A DNA stretch of 64,000 nt. It comes from JBDHXE01 sp035445085 (GTDB lineage Bacteria > Bacteroidota > Ignavibacteria > Kapaibacteriales > UBA2268). The position numbers and the translations under genes were made by a program. Positions within the stretch are counted from its first letter, which is position 1, and every line of letters starts with the position of its first letter. The stretch covers positions 1-64,000 of the forward strand of contig DAOMQA010000002.1 in NCBI GenBank assembly GCA_035445085.1, written 5' to 3'. Of this stretch, positions 62,700 to 64,000 are shown one piece after another. The notes beneath the pieces were generated by a model. It searched no databases. It was not told the DNA's origin and worked only from the letters and a program-made list of their open reading frames with translations.

Positions 62700-62771
62700 T
62701 ATATTTAGATTATGTAAATATTCAATGTAATATAATAAAAAGTTTTGATAAACCCTGAGAATAAAAAATTG

Positions 62772-63053
62772 ATGGATTTGCTTAGGCGTTCTAAGCGACT
62801 TCAACCAAAAACCTATTTAGATGTTTTAGCTGAACAGGGTTGGTTAGATTTGTATTTAGATAATTATTCTAAAGATAGAATGCAGAATGACACAGAATAC
62901 AAGAATAGAGTTTATGATGCTATGTATAATTATTCTAAAGAATTGAATGAAGATGTCGAAATATACTTTTTAGAGCAATTTGTGGAATGTTTAAGTTATT
63001 TTAACGAATATACTAAAGTATGCAGGATAGCAACACAATCAGACCAGAAATAA
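62772..63053 (+). CDS. Small hypothetical protein upstream of a coiled-coil protein
   Basis: This 93-residue protein from ATG 62772 (a TTG at 62745 is also in frame) is rich in Tyr, Asn, Asp and Glu and predicted by eye to be helical (TYLDVLAEQGWLDLYLDNYSK, EDVEIYFLEQFVECLSYFNEY). I do not recognise it. Its 3' end overlaps the next frame by 34 bases, so the two are probably co-translated. It diverges from the glycosyltransferase gene. No membrane helix or signal peptide is present. Confidence 0.6.
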   Translation: MDLLRRSKRLQPKTYLDVLAEQGWLDLYLDNYSKDRMQNDTEYKNRVYDAMYNYSKELNEDVEIYFLEQFVECLSYFNEYTKVCRIATQSDQK

Positions 63054-64000
63054 GAGGATTGTTCGAGGTTGTAAAACAACAATCTAAGCAATACATGGAA
63101 GCTTTTGAGCAATTAGAGAATCAAAAGTTAGAATATCAGCATATTATAAACGACATAAATAATTTAGCGGATTCGCTTACACTCAAGATTAATCATGAGA
63201 TATTCAGCTTCAAGCAAAAGTATGAAGATTTAAGTAAAATTCTTACAATAGAAACAAACAAGACTTTAGATAAATATAAAGAAATAGCTGACTTAGCCCA
63301 GCTACAAACATCTTACAGCAAAGCACTTGAATCGATAACCTTAATCAAAGGAAGTATTGAAAAAAATACATTACAGCTACAAAAAGAAAGCGAAGAGTAT
63401 ATACGTGAATTTAATTTCCTTAAAAATAACACTAATAAAGAAATTAATTTAATCTTATCAGACAAAGAAGAGCTAATAAGGCGAATTTCTAAAGAAGAAA
63501 TAGCTATTTGGTCGAACGAAATTAATACTCAATTCAAATCTGCTTCAACAAGGCTAAACAAGTTAGAACAATCCTTTAGTTTAAGCAATTCCCAGCTATC
63601 CAATGATTTCAAGCGATTATACAAAGATTTAGATAACATCAAATCCTTAGTTAAAAATTTTAATAAGAAAGATATTGAAGAAAATAAGCACCGCTTAGAC
63701 AGCGTAGAGCAGAATCTATCTAAGTACGATCAAAGTTTGGCTTCTTTATCTTCTGACTTTTATCATTTTAAAATCAAGAATGAGTCTCCTTTGGCGCCAA
63801 TACAGAGCTTAGAAAATGAGATTAAAGAAACGATGAAACCAGTTCAAAGCTCAGTAGATAATTCAATTACAGCCTTTTTTGGTAAAGACTACGAAGATGA
63901 ACACAAAAAATTACTCTTGAGACTTAATAAGACAGAGTCAGCACTTGGTGAATTACAATCAAAATATAATTCTGCCCAGCTAATTGCAATAGGTTCTATT
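63020..64000 (+). CDS. Long coiled-coil protein, C-terminus cut by window edge
   Basis: A frame of 327 codons from ATG 63020 is open to the last base. The sequence (starting MQDSNTIRPEIRGLFEVVKQQ) is almost all charged heptad-type coiled coil with many Lys, Glu, Asn, Leu and Ser: FEQLENQKLEYQHIIND, KTLDKYKEIADLAQLQ, RLNKLEQSFSLSNSQLSN. No domain is recognised in the visible part. The start overlaps the previous gene by 34 bases; later starts (TTG 63059, ATG 63095) are possible. Coiled-coil proteins of this kind are structural or scaffold proteins in many pathways, so nothing more specific is claimed. Confidence 0.65.
   Translation, partial: MQDSNTIRPEIRGLFEVVKQQSKQYMEAFEQLENQKLEYQHIINDINNLADSLTLKINHEIFSFKQKYEDLSKILTIETNKTLDKYKEIADLAQLQTSYSKALESITLIKGSIEKNTLQLQKESEEYIREFNFLKNNTNKEINLILSDKEELIRRISKEEIAIWSNEINTQFKSASTRLNKLEQSFSLSNSQLSNDFKRLYKDLDNIKSLVKNFNKKDIEENKHRLDSVEQNLSKYDQSLASLSSDFYHFKIKNESPLAPIQSLENEIKETMKPVQSSVDNSITAFFGKDYEDEHKKLLLRLNKTESALGELQSKYNSAQLIAIGSI

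Noticed and set aside
62700..62804. A longer glycosyltransferase start at 62804
   Set aside because: The added 35 residues overlap the divergent gene's start region and are not GT-like; the core begins right after ATG 62699.

Overview
The window is AT-rich and almost fully coding. It fits a member of the Bacteroidota or a close relative in the FCB group; a Kapabacteria- or Ignavibacteria-like lineage is my guess, without proof. Four secreted proteins end in a type IX secretion (T9SS/Por) sorting domain (6632-8839, 27363-32282, 35090-36484, 47603-50182). Bacteroidota-type -7 promoter boxes (TAnnTTTG) lie at plausible distances before about nine transcription units, including the tRNA. No insertion sequence, CRISPR array, rRNA or prophage was seen.

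Layout: 1-214 is the cut-off start of a restriction-endonuclease-like gene. 381-3819 is a sdhCAB (succinate dehydrogenase/fumarate reductase) operon with overlapping genes. 4022-6520 holds an NSS amino-acid symporter, its 39-residue partner and rluB. 6632-12107 holds a T9SS protein, an S41-like protease and a small exported HMA protein. 12176-12635 is a pair of tiny unknown genes, followed by tRNA-Thr(TGT). 13015-21653 is a seven-gene minus-strand run: dapA, an RsbU-type phosphatase, mlaE, a BatA/vWA membrane protein, then two exported TldD/TldE-like proteins. 21873-27078 runs the other way with ftsL-like, ftsI, nadB and ddl, so cell-wall and lysine/NAD precursor functions flank one divergent promoter region.

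27363-42526 has a giant 1639-residue T9SS protein, a Rossmann-fold protein, two family-2 glycosyltransferases, a cohesin/dockerin-like T9SS protein, a zinc-type ABC importer (znuABC) and a LysM lytic transglycosylase. 42630-46145 is a B12-dependent ribonucleotide reductase. 46588-51534 is a run of three exported proteins. 51642-53384 encodes an unusual lipoprotein fusing a DUF62 (SAM hydroxide adenosyltransferase-like) domain to an ABC_sub_bind domain. 53768-54571 is a stand-alone XylR_N/V4R phenol-sensor-like domain with a 63-residue partner. The rest holds an M1 peptidase, a housekeeping operon (DUF3098, era, nadK, lgt), rsmI with a long basic disordered tail, a WaaE-like glycosyltransferase, and the start of a coiled-coil protein running off the edge.

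Most of the window is core metabolism, envelope assembly and secreted proteins. The best candidates for something undescribed are the DUF62/ABC_sub_bind lipoprotein, the exported TldD/TldE-like pair, the effector-less V4R sensor with its small partner, the single-chain cohesin/dockerin T9SS protein and the RsmI tail. Family assignments come from reading motifs by eye and were not checked by any search.
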